Shown in pieces: positions 8,642 to 16,756 of a stretch of DNA of 64,000 nt. The notes below the pieces were generated by a model. That model worked only from the letters and a program-made list of their open reading frames with translations, made no database searches and had not been told where the DNA came from. Origin of the DNA: Sphingomonas sp. IC081. GTDB taxonomy: Bacteria > Pseudomonadota > Alphaproteobacteria > Sphingomonadales > Sphingomonadaceae. The number at the start of each line of letters is the position of its first letter. Position 1 is the first letter of the stretch. The stretch covers positions 124,001-188,000 of the forward strand of contig NZ_CP029762.1 in the NCBI RefSeq assembly GCF_006874585.1. The letters are read 5' to 3'. The translations under genes and the position numbers were made by a program.

Positions 8642-10081
8642 ATGGCCTATCCGGATACCCAGCTCTTCATCAACGGTGCATGGCGCGATGCCGCCGATGG
8701 CCGGACGCTGGCGGTTCGGAACCCGGCCACCGGGCAGGAGATCGGCCGGGTCGCCCATGCCGGGCGTGCCGATCTCGACCTGGCGCTGGACGCGGCGGCG
8801 CGCGGTTTCGAGGTCTGGCGCGACTATACGCCCGCCCGGCGCAGCGTGATCCTGCGCAAGGCCGCCGCGCTGATGCGCGAGCGTGCCGACACGATTGCCG
8901 CGGTGATGACCCAGGAACAGGGCAAACCGCGGATCGAGGCGCGCAGCGAGGCGATGGCGGCGGCGGACATCATCGAATGGTTCGCCGAAGAGGGCTTCCG
9001 CGTCTACGGCCGTCTGGTTCCGCATCGCAGCGACATCACCGTGCGCCAGATGGTCATCAAGGATCCCGTCGGCCCGGTCGCGGCCTTCACGCCGTGGAAC
9101 TTCCCGATCAACCAGGTGGTGCGCAAGATCGGCGCCGGGCTTGCCGCGGGCTGCTCGATGATCGTCAAGGCGCCGGAGGAAACCCCCGCCAGCCCCGCCG
9201 CGCTGATCCGCGCGTTCGAGGAGGCGGGCCTGCCCGAAGGCGTGCTCAACCTCGTCTACGGCGATCCCGCCGGGATCTCCGAGTACCTGATCGCCAGCCC
9301 GGTGATCCGCAAGATCACCTTCACCGGCTCCACGCCGGTGGGCAAGCTGCTGGCCGGTCAGGCGGGCAGGCACATGAAGCGGGTGTCGATGGAACTGGGC
9401 GGTCATGCCCCGGTGATCGTCTGCGAGGATGCCGATGTCGACCTGGCCGTGCGCACCGCCGGGCGCGCCAAGTTCCGCAATGCCGGGCAGGTCTGCATCT
9501 CGCCCACGCGTTTCCTCGTGCATAACAGCGTGAAGGACCATTTTGCCGAGGCCATGGCCGAAGTGGCGCGGGGCATCGTCGTGGGTGACGGGCTCGACGA
9601 GGGCACGCAGATGGGCCCGCTCGCCAACGAGCGCCGTCTCGCCGCCATGGCCGAGTTCCAGCAGGATGCCGTCGCGCGCGGCGCGCGGGTGCTGGCCGGC
9701 GGTGCGCGGATCGGCGAGAGCGGCAACTTCTGGCAGCCGACCGTGCTGTCCGACGTGCCGCTCGATGCGCGGCTGTTCAATGACGAGCCGTTCGGGCCGG
9801 TTGCGGGCATTCGCGGTTTCGACAGGCTGGAGGAAGCGATCGCCGAGGCCAACCGCCTGTCCTTCGGGCTGGCCGGTTATGCCTTCACCCGTTCGCTGGC
9901 CCATGCCGACCTGCTGACGCGGCGCGTGGAAGTGGGCATGCTGTGGGTCAACATGCCCGCGGCGTCCTCGGCCGAACTGCCGTTCGGCGGCATCAAGGAT
10001 TCGGGCTACGGCACCGAGGGCGGGCCGGAAGCGCTCGACAACTACCTCAACACGAGGGCGGTGGCCGTCGCCAACGTCTGA
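8642..10081 (+). CDS. gabD: NAD(P)-dependent succinate-semialdehyde dehydrogenase
   Basis: This 479-residue aldehyde dehydrogenase probably oxidises succinate semialdehyde to succinate. The cofactor and substrate segments TPWNFPINQVVRKIGAGLAA and FTGSTPVGK are present. The general base Glu is in VSMELGGHAP and the catalytic Cys is in NAGQVCISPTR. The ATG at 8642 follows AAAGGAG with good spacing; the open frame extends further upstream without support. Related aldehyde dehydrogenases with other substrates cannot be excluded. Confidence 0.85.
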   Translation: MAYPDTQLFINGAWRDAADGRTLAVRNPATGQEIGRVAHAGRADLDLALDAAARGFEVWRDYTPARRSVILRKAAALMRERADTIAAVMTQEQGKPRIEARSEAMAAADIIEWFAEEGFRVYGRLVPHRSDITVRQMVIKDPVGPVAAFTPWNFPINQVVRKIGAGLAAGCSMIVKAPEETPASPAALIRAFEEAGLPEGVLNLVYGDPAGISEYLIASPVIRKITFTGSTPVGKLLAGQAGRHMKRVSMELGGHAPVIVCEDADVDLAVRTAGRAKFRNAGQVCISPTRFLVHNSVKDHFAEAMAEVARGIVVGDGLDEGTQMGPLANERRLAAMAEFQQDAVARGARVLAGGARIGESGNFWQPTVLSDVPLDARLFNDEPFGPVAGIRGFDRLEEAIAEANRLSFGLAGYAFTRSLAHADLLTRRVEVGMLWVNMPAASSAELPFGGIKDSGYGTEGGPEALDNYLNTRAVAVANV

Positions 10082-10092
10082 TCGGCCCTGTT

Positions 10093-10129
10093 CCCGCGCC
10101 GCCCACGCTGCCCCCGTAGGCGGCGCGGG
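10093..10129. terminator. GC-rich hairpin between gabD and the flavin reductase gene
   Basis: A perfect 11-bp inverted repeat (CCCGCGCCGCC at 10093-10103 and its complement at 10119-10129) lies between convergent genes. An overlapping alternative stem can form between GCTGCCCC and a later GGGGCAGC. No T-tract follows, so intrinsic termination is plausible but not certain. Confidence 0.5.
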
Positions 10130-10178
10130 GGCAGCGCGGGCCTTGGGGACATGCGGCCCGAGGCGGTCCTTGCCCGCT

Positions 10179-10811
10179 TCAGGCGGTCGCGGTCGGCCGC
10201 CTCATGTGGAATTCGTTCTCGGGGCTGATCGCGAAATAGCTGGTGGGGCCGCCGGCGCGCAGGATCGGCTCGGCGCGGGCGGTCTGGTAGACGCCGTCCT
10301 CCAGCAGCGCGCGGTCGATATGGACCCCCACCACTTCGCCGAGCACCAGCCAGGTCTGCACCGTGCTGCCGTCCCGGCCTTCGAGCTGGACCATTTGCGT
10401 GAGCATGCATTCGAACGAGACCGGGCTTTCGGCAACCCGCGGGGCCGCGATCAGCCGGCTGGGCGCGCTGGTCAGTCCGGCGAAGGCGAATTCGTCGCGC
10501 TCGGGGGGCAGGGGGGCGCAGCTGCGGTTCATCGGCTCGGCCAGTGTGCGCGTGGCGAGGTTCCATGCAAAGGCACCGGTCGCGGCGATGTTGGCGACCG
10601 TGTCCTTCCAGCCGATCGAGGCGAAACCGATGATCGGCGGATGATAGTTGAAGGCGTTGAAGAAGCTGTAGGGGGCAAGGTTGGGCACGCCGCCGGCCGA
10701 GAGTGACGAGATCCAGCCGATCGGCCGCGGGCCGATGATCGCGTTGAAGGGATCGTGGGCGAGGCCGTGGCCCTGCTCGGGCTCGTAGAAATGCCAGCGG
10801 CTGTCATCCAT
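10179..10811 (-). CDS. Flavin reductase family protein (FMN-binding split barrel)
   Basis: This 210-residue protein is of the flavin-reductase-like FMN-binding family (DIM6/NTAB type). Conserved segments include FNAIIGPRPIGWISS, NLAPYSFFNAF, PPIIGFAS and TRTLAEPMN. Members bind FMN; some supply reduced flavin to monooxygenases. The neighbours give no clear partner. It converges on gabD across a hairpin region. Confidence 0.8.
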   Translation of the reverse strand: MDDSRWHFYEPEQGHGLAHDPFNAIIGPRPIGWISSLSAGGVPNLAPYSFFNAFNYHPPIIGFASIGWKDTVANIAATGAFAWNLATRTLAEPMNRSCAPLPPERDEFAFAGLTSAPSRLIAAPRVAESPVSFECMLTQMVQLEGRDGSTVQTWLVLGEVVGVHIDRALLEDGVYQTARAEPILRAGGPTSYFAISPENEFHMRRPTATA

Positions 10812-10882
10812 CGGGAGTGCTTTCCTGCGCAGAGGGGGGAGGAGTGCGGCCTGCTATGATCCCCCCGGCGGCCTTCGGCAAG

Positions 10883-11092
10883 TCAGCCCGGTCTTGGCGT
10901 GGCTTCGAAAAAGATCGTCTCGATCGGCAGACCGAACAGGCGGGCGATCGCGAAGGCCAGGGACAGCGAGGGGTCGTGGCGGGCGTTCTCGATGAGGTTG
11001 ATGGTCTGGCGCGAGGCGCCGACCTGGCTGGCCAGCGCGGCCTGGGTCAGGCCGTGCTGGCTGCGCAATTCTCGCAGTCGGTTGTGCATCAT
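10883..11092 (-). CDS. XRE-type helix-turn-helix regulator (69 aa)
   Basis: This small DNA-binding protein consists almost only of a helix-turn-helix: RLRELRSQHGLTQAALASQV followed by GASRQTINLIENARHDPSL. The double ATG at 11092 follows GGGAGAGG. It is the last gene of the leftward cyoABCD-surf1 cluster, 38 nt after surf1, and could modulate that operon. Its target is unknown. The longer frame upstream is a shadow of surf1. Confidence 0.8.
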   Translation of the reverse strand: MMHNRLRELRSQHGLTQAALASQVGASRQTINLIENARHDPSLSLAFAIARLFGLPIETIFFEATPRPG

Positions 11093-11130
11093 GGCCTCTC
11101 CCGGATGAATGGACGGCGGCGGGCGCCGTG

Positions 11131-11877
11131 TCAGGCGTCTGCGGTCTGGGTGTCCGTGCCCTGCCGCCAGAACATCGCGAAACCGAACAGGCTCAGCAGG
11201 CAGAGGGCGAACCAGGTGGCGGCGTAAGTCAGGTGGTTGTTGGGGAAGGCGACGATGGTGAGCCCGCCGCGCGGCCAGGCGCTGGCGCCAGGGGCCAAAA
11301 CAGGAGCTGCCTCGGCGTCGATGAAATAGGGGGCCATGGCGGGGAGGCCGCGCGCCCGGGCGATGGCGGCAACGTCGCGCGCGTACCAGCGGTCCTGGTC
11401 CGGCCGGTTGGCGCGCAGGAAACGGCCTTCTGGCTCGCTCATGCGCAGCAGGCCGGTGACCCGGACCGTGCCGGTGGGCAGGCTCTGCGGGCGGGCGCTG
11501 CGCGGGGCCAGGCGTTCGGGCACGAAGCCGCGATTGACGAGGATCAGGGTGCCGTCGGCCTGTTCCAGCGGGGTCATCACCCAGTAGCCGGGGCCGAACT
11601 CGGTGGCGGTCCGGACCAAAGTCTCGCGGGCATTGAGGAAGTGGCCGGTGGCCACGACGCGGCGGTACTGGTCCTTTGCCGCCGAGACGCCGCCCCACGC
11701 GGAAGGGGGCGGCGGCGGGGCCGGCTCTGCGTGGATGCGGCTTTCCACCGCCTCGATCAGGGCCAGCTTCCAGACGCGGCGCTCGAGCTGCCAGACCCCG
11801 AGCGCCGCAAAGGCAGCGGCAGCGAACAGGGAAATGGCAAGCATCACGATCCGCTTGGCGTTCGATGTTCGCTGCAT
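11131..11877 (-). CDS. SURF1 family oxidase assembly protein
   Basis: This 248-residue membrane assembly factor for haem-copper oxidases has an N-terminal helix followed by GVWQLERRVWKLALIEAVE. Further on are GPGYWVMTPLEQADGTLILV, NRGFVP, a WYARDV segment, and a C-terminal helix (HLTYAATWFALCLLSLFGFA). It lies 17 nt after cyoD. In Paracoccus a dedicated Surf1 serves the quinol oxidase, so this copy probably helps insert haem into the CyoB subunit encoded upstream. Confidence 0.88.
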   Translation of the reverse strand: MQRTSNAKRIVMLAISLFAAAAFAALGVWQLERRVWKLALIEAVESRIHAEPAPPPPPSAWGGVSAAKDQYRRVVATGHFLNARETLVRTATEFGPGYWVMTPLEQADGTLILVNRGFVPERLAPRSARPQSLPTGTVRVTGLLRMSEPEGRFLRANRPDQDRWYARDVAAIARARGLPAMAPYFIDAEAAPVLAPGASAWPRGGLTIVAFPNNHLTYAATWFALCLLSLFGFAMFWRQGTDTQTADA

Positions 11878-11894
11878 GGCCTAATCCACTTGGC

Positions 11895-12281
11895 TCAGTG
11901 CACCGAGCCGTCCATCGGACCGCCCGGCATCGGCATCATGTTGGCGTTGAGGTGATACATGACCCAGATCGAACCGGCGATCGTCAGCACGACGATGATC
12001 GTCGTGAACAGGAACGCCAGCAGCGTCCAGCCACCTTCCGAACGGGTGTCGAGGTGGAGGAAGCAGAGCACGTGGACAACGATCTGGATGAACCCGAGCG
12101 CGAAGATGATCGGCGCGATGATGCCCCGGTCGGGCAGCACGTTGGTCATCACCAGCAGGAACGGGATCGCCGTCAGCAGGATCGAGAGGATGGAGCCGGC
12201 GCGATAGGCCGCCCGGCTGCCGTGAGAGCTGCCATGGTCACCGGCGTGACCATGGGCGACAGGGTGCGAGGAGGTGCTCAA
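11895..12281 (-). CDS. cyoD: Cytochrome o ubiquinol oxidase subunit IV
   Basis: This 128-residue small subunit has three predicted helices, including ILSILLTAIPFLLVMTNV, the conserved QIVVHVLCFLHLD, and IIVVLTIAGSIWVMYHLN. The N-terminus is His-rich. No ATG precedes the conserved part. A TTG at 12281 preceded by GGAG at 8-nt spacing fits best and overlaps the cyoC stop as TTGA, indicating coupling. Confidence 0.88.
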   Translation of the reverse strand: MSTSSHPVAHGHAGDHGSSHGSRAAYRAGSILSILLTAIPFLLVMTNVLPDRGIIAPIIFALGFIQIVVHVLCFLHLDTRSEGGWTLLAFLFTTIIVVLTIAGSIWVMYHLNANMMPMPGGPMDGSVH

Positions 12282-12901
12282 CGGATCACTCCATACAGGT
12301 AGACGAAGGTGAAGACCCCGATCCAGATGATGTCGAGGAAGTGCCAGAACATCGAAAGGCACATCACGCGGCGCTTCATCGCCTCGCTCAGGCCCTGCGA
12401 GCCAAGCTGGATCAGCAGCGTGGCGATCCAGATCAGGCCGACGGTGACGTGGGCCCCGTGGGTGCCCACCAGCGCGAAGAACGAGGACAGGAACGCGCTG
12501 CGGTCCGGACCCGCGCCTTCGGCGATCATATGCGAGAACTCGTAGAGTTCGACGCCCACGAAGGCCGCGCCGAGCAGGCCGGTGATGGCCAGCCAGAAGC
12601 GCGTCGGCCCCACCCGGCCCGCTTCCATGTGCGGGATCGCCTGGCCGAAGGTGATCGACGAGGCGAGCAGGAACGCGGTGTTGAGCGCGACCAGCGGCAG
12701 ATCGAAGATCTGCCGTGGTCCGGGGCCGCCCGCGAAGGCGGTGCTCACCACGCCGAACATGGCGAAGAGCGAGGCGAAGATGAGCGCGTCGCTCATCAGG
12801 TAGATCCAGAAGCCGAGCCCGGTGGGGCTGGCGGGGTGTTCCTCTTCCGCGAGGTGCCAGACGACTGGCTCCTCGCGGGCGATCATCACATGCTGCGTCA
12901 T
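12278..12901 (-). CDS. cyoC: Cytochrome o ubiquinol oxidase subunit III
   Basis: This 207-residue integral membrane subunit of the bo3-type quinol oxidase contains LGFWIYLMSDALIFASLFAM, ELYEFSHMI, GTHGAHVTVGLIW and FWHFLDIIWIGVFTFVYLYG, all characteristic of oxidase subunit III. It is 2 nt from cyoB and overlaps cyoD. It stabilises the catalytic core and is not itself redox active. Confidence 0.92.
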   Translation of the reverse strand: MTQHVMIAREEPVVWHLAEEEHPASPTGLGFWIYLMSDALIFASLFAMFGVVSTAFAGGPGPRQIFDLPLVALNTAFLLASSITFGQAIPHMEAGRVGPTRFWLAITGLLGAAFVGVELYEFSHMIAEGAGPDRSAFLSSFFALVGTHGAHVTVGLIWIATLLIQLGSQGLSEAMKRRVMCLSMFWHFLDIIWIGVFTFVYLYGVIR

Positions 12902-12903
12902 GG

Positions 12904-14901
12904 TCAGGCTCCCGCGCCCAGCGGCAGCGGCCGCTTGGCTTCGGTTCGGGCGACTTCATCCTGGGGGATGTAGTAGTCGCGCTTGAAGTTGAAGGTGTGG
13001 CCGATGGCGGTGACGAGCAGGCCTGCGAAGGCGAGCGCGGCGAGCCACCAGATGTACCAGATCATCGCGAAGCCGAGCACGGTGGCAAGGCCCGCCAGGA
13101 TGATCCCGGCCGCGGTGTTCTTGGGCATGTGGATCGGCTGGAAGCCCGAAGCCGGACGGCGATAGCCGCGCGTCTTCATGTCGTGCCAGGCGTCGAGGTC
13201 GTGGACCACCGGCGTCACCGCGAAGTTGTAGGCCGGCGGCGGCGAGCTGGTCGACCATTCGAGCGTGCGGCCGTTCCACGGATCGCCCGTGGTATCGGCC
13301 AGCTGCTTGCGCTTCACGAAGCCCATGACGATGCTCATCACGAAGCCCAGCACGCCGATCAGGATGACCACGGCACCGATCAGCGCCACGATGAAGTAGG
13401 GCTGGATGCTGGGATCGTCGAAGTGGTTGACGCGGCGCGTGTTGCCCATCAGGCCGACGATGTAGATCGGCGTCCAGGCCAGCCAGTAGCCGATCACCCA
13501 GCCCCAGAAGCCGACCTTGCCCCACCACGGGTCGAGCTTGAAGCCGAAAGCCTTGGGGAACCAGTAGACCATGCCGGCGAAGAGACCGAAGACGACGCCG
13601 CCGATGATGGTGTTGTGGAAGTGGGCAACCAGGAACAGCGAGTTGTGAAGCACGAAGTCCGCCGGCGGAATGGCGAGGAGCACGCCGGTCATGCCGCCGA
13701 CCACGAAGGTGATCATGAAGGCGACCACCCACATCATCGGCACGTCGTAGCGGATGTCACCCTTGTACATGGTGAACAGCCAGTTGAAGACCTTAGCGCC
13801 GGTGGGGATGGCGATCACCATCGTGGCGATGCCGAAGAAGCTGTTGACCGAGGGACCGGCACCCATCGTGAAGAAGTGGTGCAGCCAGACGAGGTAGGAC
13901 AGGATGGTGATGACGACGGTCGCGTAGACCATCGAGTTGTAGCCGAACAGGCGCTTGCCCGTGAAGGTGGAGGTGATTTCCGAATAGATGCCGAAGGCGG
14001 GCAGGATCAGGACGTAGACTTCCGGGTGACCCCAGATCCACACCATATTCCAGTACATCATCGGCGCGCCGCCGAGTTCGTTGGTGAAGAAGTGGGTGCC
14101 GACGTAGCGGTCGAGCATCAGCAGGAAGAAGGCGGCGGTAAGCGCGGGGAAGATGGCGATGGCCAGCACGTTGGAGCACAGCGCCGTCCAGGTGAAGACG
14201 GGCATCTTCATCATGGTCATGCCGGGGGCGCGCATCTTGACGATGGTGGCGACCATGTTGATCGCCGACAGCGTGGTACCCACGCCCGCGATCTGCAGCG
14301 ACCACAAGTAGTAGTCGACGCCGGTATCGGGGCTATAGGCCAGTTCCGCCAGCGGTGCGTAGGACAGCCAGCCGGTACGCGCGAACTCGCCGACGAACAG
14401 CGAGATCATGGTCAGCACCGCGCCCGAGACCGTCAGCCAGAAGCTGAGGTTGTTGAGGAACGGGAAGGCCACGTCGCGCGCGCCGATCTGCAGCGGCATC
14501 ACGAAGTTGATCAGGCCCACCACCAGCGGGATCGCCACGAAGAAGATCATGATCGTGCCGTGCGCGGTGAAGATCTGGTCGTAGTGCGACGGCGGCAGGT
14601 AGCCGGGGTTGGAGCCGAAGGCGATCGCCTGCTGCAGGCGCATCATCAGCGCGTCGGCAAAGCCGCGCAGCAGCATGATGATGCCCAGGATAATGTACAT
14701 GATGCCGATCTTCTTGTGATCGACGCTGGTGAACCACTCCTTCCAGAGATAGCCCCACAGCCCGAAGCGGGTGACCGCCCCGACCACGCCAAGCCCGAGC
14801 AGGACAACGACGATGAAGGTGCCGAGCAATATCGGCTCGTGAAATGGTAGGGACTCCCAACTCAGGCGTCCGAACACGGTTTTTGCTAACGTGTCTGTCA
14901 T
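12904..14901 (-). CDS. cyoB: Cytochrome o ubiquinol oxidase subunit I
   Basis: This 665-residue haem-copper oxidase core reduces O2 to water with electrons from ubiquinol and pumps protons. All metal ligands are visible: His in HGTIMIFF, the HPEVY motif with its cross-linked Tyr in WGHPEVYVL, the His pair in WLHHFFTMG, and the haem ligands in AHFHNTIIGG. The length matches E. coli CyoB (663). It is the second gene of the leftward cyoABCD operon. Confidence 0.96.
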   Translation of the reverse strand: MTDTLAKTVFGRLSWESLPFHEPILLGTFIVVVLLGLGVVGAVTRFGLWGYLWKEWFTSVDHKKIGIMYIILGIIMLLRGFADALMMRLQQAIAFGSNPGYLPPSHYDQIFTAHGTIMIFFVAIPLVVGLINFVMPLQIGARDVAFPFLNNLSFWLTVSGAVLTMISLFVGEFARTGWLSYAPLAELAYSPDTGVDYYLWSLQIAGVGTTLSAINMVATIVKMRAPGMTMMKMPVFTWTALCSNVLAIAIFPALTAAFFLLMLDRYVGTHFFTNELGGAPMMYWNMVWIWGHPEVYVLILPAFGIYSEITSTFTGKRLFGYNSMVYATVVITILSYLVWLHHFFTMGAGPSVNSFFGIATMVIAIPTGAKVFNWLFTMYKGDIRYDVPMMWVVAFMITFVVGGMTGVLLAIPPADFVLHNSLFLVAHFHNTIIGGVVFGLFAGMVYWFPKAFGFKLDPWWGKVGFWGWVIGYWLAWTPIYIVGLMGNTRRVNHFDDPSIQPYFIVALIGAVVILIGVLGFVMSIVMGFVKRKQLADTTGDPWNGRTLEWSTSSPPPAYNFAVTPVVHDLDAWHDMKTRGYRRPASGFQPIHMPKNTAAGIILAGLATVLGFAMIWYIWWLAALAFAGLLVTAIGHTFNFKRDYYIPQDEVARTEAKRPLPLGAGA

Positions 14902-14922
14902 GATGGTTCCGATAGGGCGAGG

Positions 14923-16026
14923 TCAGGCCCGCTCTGCGCGCACGGCGCCGGGGAGGAGGAGGGTGTCGGTTGCGGAGACTTTGGGATCACGCGCTGCGGC
15001 GGGTTCGGCCTTGGCCGCCTTGGGGGCCGCCTTGGGGGCCAGCTTGCCGTCCTTGTCGTCGCAGGTCGCGGGGCGTTCGCCCATGTGCATCTTGCCGGCC
15101 AGCATGTCGCGCCGCATGACGTCGATCATGCAGGGCTTGCCGGGCGCGGCGCAGGCATTGACGATGCGGTCGAACAGACCGGCCTGGACCGAGGAATAGC
15201 GCACGACCGGGGCCTTGGTGGTCGGCTTGGTGAGCGCGACGTAAGTCTCGGTCGAAAGCGGGGTGCCCTTGGCCTTGGCCTCGGCGATCCAGCTGTCGAA
15301 CCCGGCCTTGGTGACGCCGCGCAGCTTGAAGCGCATGTCGGAATAACCGGCGCCGGTGTAGTTGCCCGAATAGCCCCAGCTGTCGCCGGTCTTGTTGAGC
15401 ACGGCGTTCAGCTCCGAACGCATCGTCGGCATCGCATAGATCATGCCGGCCAGCGTCGGCGCGGAGAAGGTGTTGAACTGGTCGGTGGAGGTGATCGAGA
15501 AGCGCACCGGCACGTCGACCGGCAGCGCGAGTTCGTTGACCGTGGCGACGCCGAGGTCGGGGTAGATGAACAGCCACTTCCAGTCCATGGCGACGACCTG
15601 GACGTTGAGCGGCTTGGTACCGGCGGGAATGGGCTTGCCCGGGGCGATGCGTTCGAGCGGGCGGAAGGGATCGAGCTGGTGGGTGGAGGCCCAGGTGACG
15701 GCGCCCAGGATGGTGATGATGGCGAGCGGGCAGGCCCAGATCACCAGTTCAAGGGTTGTGGAATGATGGAACTCGGGATCGTAGTCCTTGTTGGGATTAC
15801 CGCGACGGTATTTCCAGGCGAAGGCCACGGTCAGCGCGATCACCGGAACGATGATCAGCAGCATCAGTCCCAGTGACAACAGGATGAGGTTGCGCTGCTG
15901 CATGGCGATATCGCCTGTTGGGTTCATCACGACCATGTCGCAGCCACCCAGCAGCATGGGCAGCATAGCGACCGATAGGCACAAGGCCCGGCGAGGGTGT
16001 CTGGAGGTTGGAGGTTGCATGCGCAA
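14923..16026 (-). CDS. cyoA: Cytochrome o ubiquinol oxidase subunit II
   Basis: This 367-residue lipoprotein subunit has a signal with lipobox LLGGC near residues 25-29, two transmembrane helices and a periplasmic cupredoxin-like domain (DWKWLFIYPDLGVATVNELA, then SAPTLAGMIYAMP). The CuA ligand motif of cytochrome c oxidases is absent, as expected for a quinol oxidase. A Lys/Ala/Pro-rich tail (around residues 320-350) is longer than usual. It heads the operon, and an Fnr-type box lies about 30 nt upstream of its ATG. Confidence 0.93.
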   Translation of the reverse strand: MRMQPPTSRHPRRALCLSVAMLPMLLGGCDMVVMNPTGDIAMQQRNLILLSLGLMLLIIVPVIALTVAFAWKYRRGNPNKDYDPEFHHSTTLELVIWACPLAIITILGAVTWASTHQLDPFRPLERIAPGKPIPAGTKPLNVQVVAMDWKWLFIYPDLGVATVNELALPVDVPVRFSITSTDQFNTFSAPTLAGMIYAMPTMRSELNAVLNKTGDSWGYSGNYTGAGYSDMRFKLRGVTKAGFDSWIAEAKAKGTPLSTETYVALTKPTTKAPVVRYSSVQAGLFDRIVNACAAPGKPCMIDVMRRDMLAGKMHMGERPATCDDKDGKLAPKAAPKAAKAEPAAARDPKVSATDTLLLPGAVRAERA

Positions 16027-16055
16027 CGCGCTAGGCGCGAATCTTCTGCAATCGT

Positions 16056-16069
16056 TTGATCTCGATCAA
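16056..16069. promoter_or_regulatory. Fnr/FixK-type box upstream of cyoA
   Basis: TTGATCTCGATCAA is a perfect TTGAT-N4-ATCAA palindrome, the consensus for Fnr/Anr/FixK regulators. It ends 30 nt from the cyoA ATG. So close to the start it would more naturally block than activate cyoA, as Fnr does for E. coli cyo. That direction of control is inference. Confidence 0.7.
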
Positions 16070-16101
16070 GGAGTCCCGATTTTCCTAGGTGAAACCGATA
16101 T

Positions 16102-16115
16102 TTGACGGTGGTCAA
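16102..16115. promoter_or_regulatory. Second Crp/Fnr-family-like palindrome
   Basis: TTGACGGTGGTCAA forms a TTGAC-N4-GTCAA palindrome centred 46 bp from the perfect Fnr-type box. It lies nearer the rightward gene at 16205. The half-sites differ from Fnr consensus and approach those of Dnr/NnrR-type regulators. It may serve the rightward gene or both. Confidence 0.5.
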
Positions 16116-16204
16116 TGTGGAAGCCGGGCGCGGCGTTATGCCTTCGCCTCATGCAACATCTGGCCATGCCTCAATGGCTGTCGCGCACGGCAGCAAGATC
16201 AAAC

Positions 16205-16693
16205 ATGATCGATGATGAAGACATCGTCGATCTGGTGATGGATCATGCGCGAATACGAAAGATCTGCGAGGCGCTTACTGTCATTGTCGCCGATTTTGTC
16301 GTCGGCAAGCCGTGCGAAATACGGACGTTCATCGCGCATGAACTGGAATCCGCCTTCGATCGGCGGGTCCGGCTGGCGGACGATGTGCTGCATACGCTGT
16401 TCGGCGGCAGCCCGGCGGCCTGCGAGGATTCGATCCTGGCGGTGATCCTGCGCCGGCAGATCCGCGACGCGCTCGACGCGCAGGAACTGGGCAGCCTCCT
16501 GCGCCTCGATCCCGATGCGGTGGCGCTGCGGGAACTGCACCGTCTGGTCAGCGATCTCCAGGAAAACGCGCGCCATACCCTGCACCTCGAGGCGCTCTCG
16601 CTGCTGACCCTGCTCGACGAACGGCTGACCGGCCGGGCCCGCCAGTCGCTGCGCGGGTTGCTGCACCACGGCGCGGAAAGCGGTCTGGCCTGA
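16205..16693 (+). CDS. Hypothetical protein, possibly hemerythrin-like
   Basis: This protein of about 162 residues (from MIDDEDIVDLVMDHARIRK) is predicted all-helical, with no signal peptide or membrane segment. Spaced His/Glu residues (MDHARIRKIC, FIAHELESAF, HTLHLEALSLL) recall the HHE hemerythrin fold, but the ligand pattern is incomplete and no identity is claimed. An upstream extension to 16115 is open but lacks a good ribosome site. It is divergent from cyoA, with two Crp/Fnr-type palindromes between, so an oxygen- or nitric-oxide-related role is conceivable. Confidence 0.55.
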   Translation: MIDDEDIVDLVMDHARIRKICEALTVIVADFVVGKPCEIRTFIAHELESAFDRRVRLADDVLHTLFGGSPAACEDSILAVILRRQIRDALDAQELGSLLRLDPDAVALRELHRLVSDLQENARHTLHLEALSLLTLLDERLTGRARQSLRGLLHHGAESGLA

Positions 16694-16699
16694 GAGCCC

Positions 16700-16731
16700 G
16701 TTTGGAAATTCGCCTTTCGGGCATTTCAAAC
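16700..16731. terminator. Convergent terminator-like hairpin
   Basis: GTTTGGAAAT at 16700-16709 pairs imperfectly with ATTTCAAAC at 16723-16731 around an inner GCCTTTCGGGC mini-hairpin. It lies between the convergent ends of the hypothetical gene and copD, a normal place for a bidirectional terminator. Confidence 0.5.
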
Positions 16732-16756
16732 AGCCTCTGAGGCCGGCAGGCGGGCT

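Noticed and set aside
12997..14850. 617-codon frame opposite cyoB
   Set aside because: Antisense shadow; composition (His/Asp/Arg-rich) is typical of reversed membrane-protein codons.
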